Positions 1-9,216 of a stretch of DNA of 28,858 nucleotides are shown here, piece by piece. The DNA is taken from the NCBI GenBank assembly GCA_015657535.1, contig JADHZB010001321.1, positions 1,338 through 30,195 on the forward strand. The letters are read 5' to 3'. Each line of letters opens with the position of its first letter. Positions within the stretch are counted from its first letter, which is position 1. The notes below the pieces were generated by a model. It did not search any database. It saw nothing but the letters and a program-made list of their open reading frames with translations, and was not told where the DNA came from. The DNA is from Nephromyces sp. MM_2019 (taxonomy: Eukaryota > Apicomplexa > Aconoidasida > Nephromycida). Position numbers and translations under genes: made by a program.

Positions 1-413
1 CTTGTGTAGCTTTGTGTGGGTGTATGTGGATGCACGTGTATGTGGGTATGTTGGTGTATATAGGTGTGTGTGGCCTTGTGTGGCCTTGTGTGGCCTTGTG
101 TGGCCTTGTGTGGGTGTATGTGGGTATGTTGGTGTATGTGTTGCTGTGTGTTTCACGCTACGTGTACGTGTGGACATTAATATGTACTGGTGTGTATTGG
201 TGTGCTCACAGTCTTTCCCTAGTTTAAGGCTTGCTGTGTGTGAATTCTGATGGTTTTTGCTGCGATGCGCGAGTTTCCTGTAGAAGAGGAATCTGCAAGA
301 TGAGAGTTTGTTGCTTTTTCCTGTTAGTATAAATCTCTGATTGTGGCTCTACTTCTGTAGGTAATGGTGTGTGTTCGTACGATTAACTTTTCCTTTTCAT
401 TTTTGCTCTGCAG
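1..413 (+). other. TG-rich stretch upstream of the first placed SEC24 exon
   Basis: Mostly TG-rich, consistent with a sense-strand SEC24 intron ending in the acceptor TTTTGCTCTGCAG at 401-413. It includes four perfect copies of the 10-bp unit TGGCCTTGTG at 71-110. An exon encoding the segment just before the gelsolin domain should lie upstream, but I could not place it. The phrase FPSLR in the frame near 210-235 is suggestive only. Confidence 0.5.
71..110. repeat. 10-bp tandem repeat, 4 perfect copies
   Basis: Unit TGGCCTTGTG repeated at 71, 81, 91 and 101 within TG-rich intronic sequence. A derivative of the TG background with an inserted GGCC. Confidence 0.9.
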
Positions 414-537
414 TGGCAGCATAATCATGCCACCACGCCTTAACTTAACAAGGGACTTGATCAGGACTTACGGATGCTACTTGCTAGAAAATGGAGAGTC
501 AATTCTTATATGGATAGGACGGTATGTGTGTGTGTGT

Positions 538-573
<36 letters not shown>

Positions 574-2113
574 TAATGTGTCTAGGTGTGTTTGTATTTG
601 CTGTGTGTATCTCTGTGGGTGGATGTGTGTGTTGTGTTTCAAAATTTGGCGGTTTTGCAACTAATGGATTCTAAAAGTTTATTTTTCCGTGAATGGCATA
701 TTCCTATCGAAGATACACTTTTAGGCTGTCAATTCTCCATCCTTGGCGTGTGTTTGATATGCTTTTTACTAGGTTTTCTGTGTGTTTGGATGAAATTTGG
801 TCTCTATGTTTGCACTCTTTTGTATGCTTTGCCTGTTGATTTTGTGCATTTGGGATTTTCCTTCTTCCTCATCTTCTCCTTCATCTTCTTCATCTCCATC
901 TCCTTCGTCTTCAACTTCCTCATCTTCAGCTTCCTCATCTTCAACTTCCTCATCTTCAGCTTCCTCATCTTCATCTTCTTTTTCTTCAGTTAAGTTCTCT
1001 ATTTCTCGGTGAAGGAAGTGTATATCTTCGATTCGTTTTCACGTTGTTTGATTGTGTGTTCGCTGTAGTAATGGCTCCTGATAGCAGTGATATGTTTTAA
1101 TGCTATATTGAAGAGTATGTGGCTGTGTGTGCAATTTTGCGCTTTCAGAGGCATTTCTACCGAGTGGCTAAATTCGGTATTTGGGGTTAGTTCAATTGAC
1201 TACATCCATCCAGACTATGCAAAGGCATACATAGGTATGTGTATGTACAGTCGTGTGTGTTTTGTGTGCACATGTGAGTTTTATCTGTGGATGTGTGTGC
1301 CTAAGACTTTTTTTGTGCCTAAGCTCATGTGTGTGTCTACGCTCTGGTGTGTGCTTAATCTTGTGTCCACCCGTCTTAGCTGTTACAAGGCTAACTCATT
1401 GCCCAAATGATGGGTATCTCTCGTGTGTGTGCTCTTCTGTTAAGGTTCAACTTCTGAGATGAGCAAGCGGTTTGCCTACATCTTCATCTTCATTGGTAGT
1501 TTCTCTTATGCACGCCACACACTACTTTTTGTTGAGGCTACTGTAGTTACATAGTGGATGTAGGTTCTTTTCTGTGGGGTGTACGTACGCCCACCACTCT
1601 TGATTGCTCAAATATTGTGTGTGTTGCAGGCAATTCTGGCACGTCCCAAGGGCTCAGTGTTTCCACAATAATGCAGGAGGTTTGCCGTCAGAGGAAGGCT
1701 CCCCATATGAAAGTATCTATTCTGCGTGAACAGGATGAACAGGAGAGCAGGTACGCGTGTGTGCATCTGCCTTTTGATGTGCTGTGTGTGTGTAGATGTG
1801 AGATGAATCTGTCGTCTGCGTGTGTGTGCGTAGACGTGTGTGACACTGGAGTTGCCTGTGTATTTGTCTAACTTATATGATCTTTATGTTGCCTTCACGA
1901 ATTATCTAATGCGTGCGAAGTTTTTCTTGTGTGTGTGTGTGTGTGTACTTCTAACGCGTGTCACGTTTGTTGTTCTTGTGTGTGAAAGGGTTATAATTTG
2001 CTCTCAAGCTTTGAATCAATTTGGTGTGCAGATTTTTCCTGGCTTTAGTAGAAGATGCATCAAATTCAATGAGATTGTCATACCGTGAATATCTACAAAT
2101 ACTCGGTAAGTAA
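414..2113 (+). CDS. SEC24: SEC24-like COPII coat protein, C-terminal part (4 exons, 5' end outside or unresolved)
   Basis: Exons: 414-521, 1149-1234, 1630-1750, 2032-2113, all GT..AG with matching phases (2, 1, 2). Exon 1 reads PPRLNLTRDLIRTYGCYLLE then NGESILIWIGR, the gelsolin-like domain signature of Sec24 (PPxLxLt..l...G.YLL..Ge.i.lWiG). Exon 2 gives WLNSVFGVSSIDYI, matching the family's L..vFGV.s motif. Exon 3 gives QEVCRQRKAPHMKVSILREQ, and exon 4 FFLALVEDASNSMRLSYREY, matching the family's FL..LVED....SY..FL end. Sec24 is the cargo-binding subunit of the COPII inner coat with Sec23 at ER exit sites. The upstream zinc-finger, trunk and helical parts lie left of the window or in exons I could not place in 1-413. 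The frame runs into TAA at 2111-2113, but GGTAAG there is also a consensus donor, so a further short exon is possible. I see the motifs directly; the family assignment is from knowledge. Confidence 0.88.
522..1148 (+). other. SEC24 intron with (TG)n start and TTC-rich minisatellite
   Basis: The donor GTATGT runs straight into a (GT)n microsatellite at about 522-572. The middle (about 858-991) is a pyrimidine array; its clearest part is four copies of a 15-bp unit, CTTCCTCATCTTCAR, starting at 915, 930, 945 and 960. The acceptor is TTTCAG at 1143-1148. The open frames across this stretch (a 135-residue frame with F/L/S runs) are by-products of the repeats and not genes. Confidence 0.7.
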
Positions 2114-2442
2114 TCTTAACTGCCATAATCTGCTATACTTGTGGACGGACTTTGGCTTGTCCAGCATCTCTAGCTATTCAGAGAGAGCTGTTTGTCTCAA
2201 AGTGACCCTTTCGTGTGTGTACTGCATATGCATAGCGTTTTGCTGTATTTGCCTTCTGCTTCTGTGAATATACCGAGTGTGTGTGCTTAGTGTGTGCGTA
2301 CCTCTTGGTGCCTATTTGCTAGCTACGCACACGATATTGAGCTTTGTTTACCCTCGTTAGCCGCTGCGAACACCTCAATCATACTCTTACTGTATATGCG
2401 CTGTGCAGCTCACTATTGCTTTTCACAACGAATTCCACAGAT
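2114..2442. other. Spacer or 3' region after SEC24
   Basis: No exon with convincing borders. It holds TG-rich patches and a CAG acceptor at 2405-2407. If the SEC24 donor at 2106 is used, the terminal exon should lie here, but none of the candidate acceptors gives the H-x-Q type tail usual for Sec24. Confidence 0.4.
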
Positions 2443-2600
2443 ACACACACACAGATATTCACACCCACGCAGATATTCACGCACAGATTCGCACACGCCC
2501 ACACACACAGATATTCACACCCACGCAGATATTCACGCACAGATTCGCACACGCCCACACACACAGATATTCACACCCACGCAGATATTCACACACGTAC
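2443..2600. repeat. 56-bp CA-rich tandem repeat, about 2.7 copies
   Basis: CAGATATTCACACC recurs at 2452, 2508 and 2564, a period of 56 bp. Each unit has internal sub-repeats (CAGATATTCAC twice, CAGATTCGCAC once). It lies in the spacer between the SEC24 stop (2113) and the next plus-strand model (2625). Its CA polarity on the plus strand is opposite to the TG-rich introns on either side, which argues that it is intergenic. The 124- and 150-residue frames through it are repeat-driven in their first half. Confidence 0.85.
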
Positions 2601-2624
2601 AAACACACACTTGTAAGATGTTTC

Positions 2625-3697
2625 ATGCAGAAGCAAGAGCTGGAGCTAGGCCCAGCACCACTCATTGAGAGGCAAGACGTTTTGACTGTGTGCGTAAGCA
2701 CTTTGAACACACCGATGAGCTTCCGTTTTGAAAATGGAGCTGCCTGTAGTGTTTCTCAGAATGCTTGCCAAGACACAAACCCTAGTCATGTGTGTGCTTG
2801 GCATTCCTCTAATGCCGTCTATACAAAGTACGCCAGCCTTTATATATGCAATTGAAGAACAGCTGTAGATTCATTTGGGTGAGTGGGGTGCTTGAATTTA
2901 AGAGCTAGCAGCGGATTGAACTCGCGTTTTGTTGTGTGTGTGTGTGCTCCCTCTTGTCCAAGCTAGGACTAGCGACTTCAAACACTGAATTAACACACAA
3001 AACTGTCAGTTCATACTATTTCCCTAACAATTGAACTGAGAAGACTTCTTCTCCTTGGCGAGACTACAAGCGCTCGCTCCTATTCCCTGATGATCCAGTT
3101 GCGCGGGTTGGGCGCTGTTGCGAGTTTGTAAGCGATAAGAGTGCGTGTGGATGTGTGCTTACATGTGTGTCGGCCTGAGTTTGAGTGTCGGTGTGCGTTC
3201 GTGCATCACATCAGCGTGTGCTTGTGTGCGGGGGTTCGTATGTCTACGCTTGTCGGTTTGTGTGTTCGTGTGTGGGTCTGCGTGTTTGTCAGTATGCGTG
3301 ATTGTGTGTAGATCCGTGTTTGTGTGCGTGTTGTTTCTGTCTGCTTGTGCTTCTTGGGGTGTGTTTCCTCGGCTGTTCGTGTGTGTGTGTTCTTGTGTGC
3401 TTATTTATTGGTCGGTGTAGTTGACTTTTGTGTGTTTTCCCGTGTGTTAGCTTGTGTGCCTTGCTATATGCTTGTGTGCAGTGGCAAGTGCTTCGCCGAC
3501 CCTCTACCAATTACGTGTGTTTAGAGGTCACCGCCTGCACTACGCCGGAAACCTCTACAGACGGGCTTCCGAATCACACGCACACAGCCTTATGCACCAA
3601 ACACTGCTCCATTGTTCATCCTGAAGGCATTTCATCTGCTCAGTGTATAACTCCGACACACACGCACACACTCTCGATTGATCCAGCATCCAACTAA
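2625..3697 (+). CDS. Small unidentified plus-strand gene (predicted exons)
   Basis: Predicted from ATG 2625 (MQKQELELGPAPLIERQD) to a donor GTAAGC at 2694. Later exons are 3063-3127 (YKRSLLFPDDPVARVGRCCE, donor GTAAGC at 3128) and 3482-3697 (WQVLRRPSTNY... ending TAA at 3695). The last two join in phase 0 across a TG-rich intron, as expected for plus-strand transcription. The join between the first and second pieces needs an unplaced exon; a micro-exon near 2868-2877 before GTGAGT would fit the phases. The terminal exon is rich in T, S and P. No family recognised. Its stop lies only 92 bp from the stop of a minus-strand model, a tail-to-tail arrangement that supports both. The first exon is the least certain. 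Confidence 0.38.
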
Positions 3698-3789
3698 GCC
3701 CAGATATCATTACCGTCATATGACTCTCCTACTAATCACGAGTGAAGGCCGCCAAGAGAGGCAACAAACACACAGCGAAGGGCGAATGC

Positions 3790-3985
3790 TCAGCGACAGC
3801 TGCAGATGATCGCCTCCAACCCACCGCAATGAAAAAGGAGTCCGTCACTTGCCCAAGGAAGTGAAGGAATCGTCCCATAATAGATTGAAGAGCTTCTCAA
3901 ATAAACGCCGTATTACGCACAGAACACACACACATCAACATACACACCGTATCGACTCTGCTTCCAACGCAACCATCAGCTTGCG
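3790..3985 (-). CDS. 3' end of an unidentified minus-strand gene (2 exons)
   Basis: Exon 3948-3985 follows the acceptor GATTTGCATTTATCAG and ends at a donor leading into a TG run; it encodes RKLMVALEAESI. Terminal exon 3790-3895 continues in phase 2 (the split codon makes R) and gives SSSIYYGTIPSLPWASDGLL and then a tail ending CSCR before TGA. The introns are TG-rich on the minus strand. Exons further upstream (4,050-4,220) look like several very short pieces that I could not chain. No family recognised. Alternative: one of the other open frames in this GC-richer spot. Confidence 0.38.
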
Positions 3986-4972
3986 CTGATAAATGCAAAT
4001 CACTGATACACGCGCTCACACACACACACACGAGGTATATCGCCACGCACTCAACAAGCAATCACTCGCCAATCACTAACACCGAGCAATGGTATCTTCA
4101 CGGCTGCAACCCTCCAATACCAACACACATTAGCAAAGCACTGCAATCCTCCCGATTCGCACACATTCCCTAGTATACAAACCGTTTCAATTCTATCCTA
4201 AGAAGTTTGTACCACAAAAACCACTGTTCAGGAAGTATATCATAGCTCCTGTTACTATATACTAGTTAGCATACACAAAAAACACACCCATAAACACACA
4301 CACACGCTCCCTTGTTTAATTCCAAAAAGAAGCCATTGAAACTCACGCCATAACCTTATTGTCCATTTACACTGTAATAAAATCTATGTATTTATATATA
4401 AACACGTAGTACGAATATCTCATGAAGAGCTTAAACACGAGCTCATCTCATATACATGCATAATGTGCGCGACTGCATGTGTGTACGTACACCGATACAC
4501 TGCAATAAAATCGCAATAAAATCTACCCTACAGAGACAACTCGATAAATCGACTAGAAACACCTTTCTTAATATGAAGCATGTTGATAGTCTTATCTCAA
4601 CACACAAAGAAAAGGCTAATCTGCGTAATTCAGCACACCGTTTGTATGTTCAACCCCCGCAAGTACCAACAGTAATCTGCATAATCGCGTACATTGGCAA
4701 AAAGCGCTTTTTAAAGGCCAAGACAGCGGTATTATGCTAGTGATCTTCCATCAACTTGCACACAGGGCACACACTCACAGCATTCGCTTCATTATACACC
4801 AAGAAGGAATCTAAATTAAATTCAAACATGTCTATAGAGGGAGATACGCTAACGCATATCAACTATGAGAGCATATATAGTCGTCTTCAATGCATCAGAG
4901 CGATTAATTTAGCACACATATGTTTTTCTAGAGGTATAAACCCTATGAAAACAAAACAAAAAGTGATAGTAG
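3986..4972. other. CA-rich stretch with no resolved exons
   Basis: Contains several (CA)n tracts (for example 4017-4031 and 4296-4304) and AT-rich sequence. Possible minus-strand micro-exons occur at about 4,060-4,200. Plus-strand frames of 94 and 77 residues at 4,456-4,989 lack splice or start support. Probably introns and 5' parts of the minus-strand gene ending at 3790, plus the spacer before the gene ending at 4973. Confidence 0.3.
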
Positions 4973-5506
4973 TTATGCCAAGACATTGAGAAGCAAACTA
5001 GTCTTTAAAGGGGCTTTAGTTTCTTTCTGCCTTGGAATAAAAGTGGAGAATAAACTATACTTGATAGCGTAGGCGGGAGAAAAGGGGCGATGTGTGGGTG
5101 GGGGTGTATGGGGGGGAGTGATAGGGGGGAAATGATGGGGGGTAAGTGGAGGTGCAGGGAGTGGTTTTGCAGGAAGCAGAGGAGGAGGTAGTAATGAGGG
5201 GTGACATGGTGGGTAGAAAGTGATGAGGGGAAAACTGATGAAGAGCAAACTGATGAAGAGCAAACTAAAGTTCCATCAATACACACATTCATCACCTCAT
5301 TTCCAGCAAAAAAAGCAGATTCTCACACCAAGTCTTATAAGCTATAAAAGAGCCAGAGAAGCTGATAATCTCAGTTATTCCAGTTATAGTTGGACCAAAC
5401 AAGAGAAGAAGAGCTTCACACCATCTTCTTAAGCTTTCCATCAACATAACCCTTCGTTAGATCCGTTTTCAGCGCTTGCATAATGCATATAGTAGGCAAG
5501 GATAGC
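4973..5506 (-). CDS. 3' end of an unidentified minus-strand gene (2 exons)
   Basis: Exon 5422-5506 follows the acceptor CTCTCTTTTTCTAG and encodes PTICIMQALKTDLTKGYVDG followed by KLKKM, ending at donor GTGTGA in phase 0. Terminal exon 4973-5059 starts in phase 0 and gives YSLFSTFIPRQKETKAPLKT and a short tail ending NVLA before TAA. The intron between them is strongly C-rich on the minus strand (G-rich on plus at 5,090-5,215). The pieces are charged and amphipathic, and the opposite strand gives no comparable signal. No family recognised. Confidence 0.5.
5060..5421 (-). other. C-rich intron (G-rich on the plus strand)
   Basis: On the plus strand 5,096-5,215 has repeated G runs (such as GGGTGGGGGTG, ATGGGGGGGAG, TAGGGGGG), a pattern compatible with a DNA G-quadruplex. 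On the minus strand this is the C/T-rich tract before the acceptor CTACGCTATCAAG. It also holds a 15-bp repeat, AAACTGATGAAGAGC, at 5232 and 5247. Confidence 0.5.
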
Positions 5507-6010
5507 CTAGAAAAAGAGAGCGTAACAAATTCTTTCAAACGGGCACATACTCTGGTAATCATCCGTAACATGAAAATGTTATGATTGCAGGCGAAGAAGA
5601 TGATGCAGCAAGTGATTCCCAAGCCCACAATAAGCCCTCATCACTCCTTAAGCAGGAGCGATGGTAGGAGGGGGTAGCTGTAGAGCAAGTAGGGGGGGAC
5701 TGGTGAGTGAGAGCAGGGGGGAAGAGCATGGGGTAAGTGGGAGGTGAGAGCACCGGGGTGAGCAGGGGGATAAGCTCAGGGAGTGAAAGATCGAGAGTGT
5801 TAAGAGTAGAATATGAAAGCTCCCAGGCGAGAGCAGCATTTCAGAGACAAAAAATTTTACAGAACTCTTGAGAGACAGTGTAAGCTTCACAGAGCAAAAC
5901 AGCCAGAGAAGCAGATAAGCATTCAAACTGCATATCTTCAGACAGCAAGTAACGTAACATGAGCAAATCATGTGGCCAGCAAAGGATAAGTGGAAATGCT
6001 GAATGCACAC

Positions 6011-6072
6011 CAGGAAAAAACGTGTGCGCTTAAATAGCTGATAGCATATCACGGACCAAGTTCTACAGCAGA
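6011..6072 (-). CDS. Predicted internal exon, minus strand
   Basis: Follows the T-rich acceptor TTTTTTGGTGACTTTTTGCTGAG and encodes CCRTWSVICYQLFKRTRFFL, ending at donor GTGTGC in phase 0. A further candidate piece begins at 5884 after TTTTGCTCTGTGAAG (LTLSLKSSVKFFVSEMLLSP). These may belong to the gene ending at 4973. A read-through frame of 134 residues spans 5,648-6,052, is very hydrophobic, and is probably partly intronic. No family recognised. Confidence 0.33.
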
Positions 6073-6674
6073 CTCAGCAAAAAGTCACCAAAAAAGGAAG
6101 TCATAGTAAAGCATGAAGAGTGTTTTTCTTGCAATCATCATAGCATCAATGCTAACTTTAGCACACCTATTGCCTACTCTGACGCTGGCTATACCAGCAT
6201 ATCGAAAAAGCGCTGAAATCTCATGACACAAACTCCACGCTTTTAGCTGAACAGAATTATTGCGTCACAAGAGACGCTCAATATCCCCCATCTTCGGAGG
6301 CATGCAAAAATGTACAAGAAGATACGAATGTGCGCTCCAGCGGTGTATCTACAGTACTCTTCTAAGTATACCCCATGTGTGTGAAGGCACAGCTCTGCGA
6401 CACCCTGCATGCGTGTGCGTGTGTGGGCTTTTTCCTAGTCAAGGGACTATCATCAAAGTGTACACTCGAGCTTTCACCTACGCACACAAGCACTGATGAT
6501 TCTAGGATAGAAACTAAGAGCCTTGCCAATAGAATCAAACGTACAGTGCTGAAGGCAAAGCGTGTGTGTGCTTGAGAGCCCATAATAAAATAATCTACGA
6601 GAGCGTTATGCTTATCAACTCACTCGCTGCACAGGAAAAAAAACACGCACACATCCTATAGGCAAACACAGCAC

Positions 6675-6789
6675 ATCAATGATTAACGTCAAGGGGATCT
6701 TTGCAGATGATGCAGCGTGAAAGAGCGAAAGATCAGTAAGACGAGCGAGAAAATTGGGTAGCAAGGAGTCTACACGATGATGAATGCCA
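6675..6789 (-). CDS. Predicted internal exon, minus strand
   Basis: 38 codons between an acceptor CACACAG and a donor GTGCTG leading into TG-rich sequence; encodes GIHHRVDSLLPNFLARLTDL followed by SLFHAASSAKIPLTLIID. Phase 2 in, 0 out. A small upstream exon at about 6,825-6,857 (QIGIRYTEEI) with donor GTGTGTG is likely in the same gene. It has regular hydrophobic spacing of the helical-repeat type. No family recognised. Confidence 0.38.
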
Positions 6790-6859
6790 CTGTGTGTGTG
6801 TGACTTGGGGTAAAAATAGCACACACCAATCTCTTCTGTATAACGTATTCCTATTTGTG

Positions 6860-8255
6860 CTATAGTATCACATGCACACATGCACTACTCACCAGGAAGG
6901 TTTACTTCCCATCTAGCTCTATCTACAACAAACCAACACATTAGCATTAAATTTAGCGAAACTGCAGGGGTTTGCACAATAAAGAGAGCTCTGACAAGCA
7001 GATTCTTCAACACACATTCTGTGTGTGTGTGGAAAGACAGCAAATCTCTATTCCATTGGATTACTCTATTTAGTGTAAATACCTACCCTATTCTTCATAG
7101 ACGGCTACACGCCCTTAATTCCAACATACAAACATACACACACACACACACTGTTTCGTGTGTAGACGAAAGAATCATAGAGAGGAAGATATTTCGAGAT
7201 ATAAAGAGAGAGATTCACTCAGAAAAAGAGACGCACACACGAGATATACTCACTGCCCAGAGATCCACACACATCACAGATAAAGAGACACACAGAGCTG
7301 CATATTGCTGTTAAAAGGAAACTAAAAAAAAAAAAAGTAATCGCTTGAATGCAGAGTGCAGTATACATTACCTATAAAGCCACGAGTTCTATTCATCATC
7401 CTGCTGTCAATGTCTTCAGAAGCTCTCGGGTTTATGCAATGTTTGTCGAATCATTCAGTATTTAGGCAAGCCAGCAATTAGTATAGGACTTGAGACATAC
7501 ACCAACAATTGACGTACAGGAAGTGGCACACAGGAATTGGCACCACACAGCATTCCACACACACACACACACCAAACACCCGCACAAGCAACTCAACAAC
7601 ACCCACATTGGCCAGCAGTGCTTTGGTACCCCAATGTTATATTCAAACTCTTAATTATATGTCAAGGAAAAATCATTGCTTGTATCGACGGAGCAACACA
7701 CAGCAGTAAGGGCTACAACCACAGATTACCCCAAGATGAGATACACACACACACACATAGACACACACATTTAATGTGATTGTAAGGCAGCAATACTTAT
7801 AGATAAAAATAAGAGGCGATATAGAGGGAAGATGGACACACAGAGCTAGCAAGTATCTAAAGCTTAACAATATGGAAAGCAAGATTGGCTACGCAACAAG
7901 CCAGCACACTCCCAAGCTGTGTGTGTAAGACAAGACAAGCAACCTCCACAGAGACAAGCCCAAACCACCCCCCCGATAGACAAGGCAAACCATCCCCCCC
8001 CCCCCACATAGACAAGTTAAACCACCCCATACTACCCCTCGCAACCTCAACAAGTCACTCAGGCACCACCAATAAATTCAGTGTCTACAAACCCCTCATC
8101 ATGCGAATCTTTCGCAAACGAGGCCAAATGCTACTAAGCAATAAAAAAAACGCAGAAACAACACATTAAGAGACAATTTCCTCAAAATATACTGAGCCAA
8201 TCCTCCGAAACTTCATCGAAAACAAAGAAAAATCAACGCACACACACTGAAGAAG
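6860..8255. other. CA-rich region with no firm gene
   Basis: Contains (CA)n at about 7,135-7,151, 7,556-7,572 and 7,741-7,770, an A-run near 7,322, and C-runs at 7,970-8,006. On the minus strand a short candidate exon near 8,100-8,138 follows CGTTTTTTTTATTGCTTAG and reads SIWPRLRKIRMMR. I could not chain it. The long plus frames (144 and 94 residues) are CA-repeat artefacts. Confidence 0.3.
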
Positions 8256-8463
8256 CTATCCAAGAGTATATATTTCCCAAGGATCACATTGCCAGATATT
8301 CTCGCAAAAACGATCCACACGCAACTGATTACTGAAATAAATCAAGTCTACTTTTTCGGCCTTTAATACAATACATACAGCTATATATACACACACACAT
8401 ACATGCACACACATACATGCACACACATAGTCATTGAGTGAGACTTCATTGAAACAATACAAA
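8256..8463 (-). CDS. 3' end of an unidentified minus-strand gene (2 exons)
   Basis: Terminal exon 8256-8360 follows TGTATGTATTGTATTAAAG and reads AEKVDLIYFSNQLRVDRFCE then NIWQCDPWEIYTLG and TAG. The preceding exon 8427-8463 encodes LYCFNEVSLNDY and ends in a GTGTGTGC donor; both meet in phase 0 across a short TG-rich intron. The protein is charged and non-repetitive, unlike its surroundings. No family recognised. It probably shares a gene with the exons at 8870-9216. Confidence 0.5.
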
Positions 8464-8619
8464 CTACACTATCGTATCAGCAGAATCACTGTTAACTACG
8501 AAAAAAAAATCTTTACGGGCGTCACACGGCTTGCTTGTTAATGATTGGCGCAGGTCAAGCATAAGAAACGCGGCCAGATCGCTTCAAAACATCCAACAAA
8601 GCAAGCCTCACAGTAGACT

Positions 8620-8693
8620 CGAAAAATAGAATCATAGAGTGTACATACATCGCCTGGATATGCGAAAAATAGAATCATGCAGTGTAAATACAT
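8620..8693. repeat. 31-bp direct repeat, 43-bp spacing
   Basis: CGAAAAATAGAATCAT followed by a similar 15 bp at 8620-8650 and 8663-8693. On the minus strand the first unit reached contains TTCTATTTTTCGCATATCCAG, an acceptor-like sequence. Confidence 0.8.
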
Positions 8694-8869
8694 TATCTTT
8701 CTCTGTGAAAAACATCCTTTTCTCGCATCTTCATGGTAGGAATTACTAGTAAAACTCGGGAAAATCTGCCTTTACGATGTCTTTGATATTCTGACGTTCA
8801 ATACGTTAGAAACAAATGAAAAGGCCTTGTGGAAGCTATACAAAACACATAAACTACACACAATTACAC

Positions 8870-9023
8870 ATAAACAAAAAAAAATTCATGAAAGGCTCTC
8901 GAATCCTCCCGTTTATTTTGTGTGTTGTTGCTAATTTGATTGTATATGCGACCCAAGAAACGCTGAAGAGCGACACCAAGAGATGCTTCACGAAGATCAT
9001 TAAACGTTAAACTGTATGCTGCC
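8870..9023 (-). CDS. Predicted internal exon, minus strand, 51 codons
   Basis: Encodes AAYSLTFNDLREASLGVALQ, RFLGRIYNQISNNTQNKRED and SRAFHEFFFVY, between the pyrimidine-rich acceptor CCTTATCCTTCCCCCATGAG and a donor GTGTAATTGTGTG that starts a TG-rich intron. Phase 2 in, 0 out. It is one of the longest and most protein-like exons in the window. The opposite strand has an open frame that looks like a signal peptide, but this exon explains the sequence better. No family recognised; it could be an alpha-helical repeat protein. Confidence 0.5.
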
Positions 9024-9159
9024 CTCATGGGGGAAGGATAAGGAAATAATTTGAGAAAAAGAAGGGTGTGTGCGGATCAAGGGAAAAATCATTGAGTGGT
9101 TTTATTATGGATGCATGCGTGTGCACCCTTATGCTAGATGTTTGTGTGTGCACGCCTAC

Positions 9160-9216
9160 ATCGGAGCCATTTGAGGAAAATGATGCAGTACAAGTATCAA
9201 GGGGTAACGGCACGCC
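9160..9216 (-). CDS. Predicted internal exon, minus strand, 19 codons
   Basis: Phase 0/0 exon, GVPLPLDTCTASFSSNGSD, between acceptor CATTAGTGTGCAG and donor GTAGGCGTGCAC. Likely the exon before 8870-9023, although the phases (0 out, 2 in) require another small exon between them. The plus strand is also open here, so the strand call rests on splice signals and on the flanking TG polarity. Confidence 0.33.

Noticed and set aside
860..993. Coding repeat (F/S-rich frames) in the TTC array
   Set aside because: It lies between two SEC24 exons that join in phase without it, and pyrimidine arrays keep frames open by chance.
2900..2925. tRNA T-arm-like word on the minus strand (GAGTTCAATCCGC)
   Set aside because: The flanking bases do not pair into a 5-bp T stem, and no acceptor or anticodon arm is present.
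8816..9010. Plus-strand frame with an apparent signal peptide (MKGSRILPFILCVV...)
   Set aside because: The minus strand at 8870-9023 gives a longer, highly protein-like exon with good splice borders. The hydrophobic plus frame is its antisense shadow.
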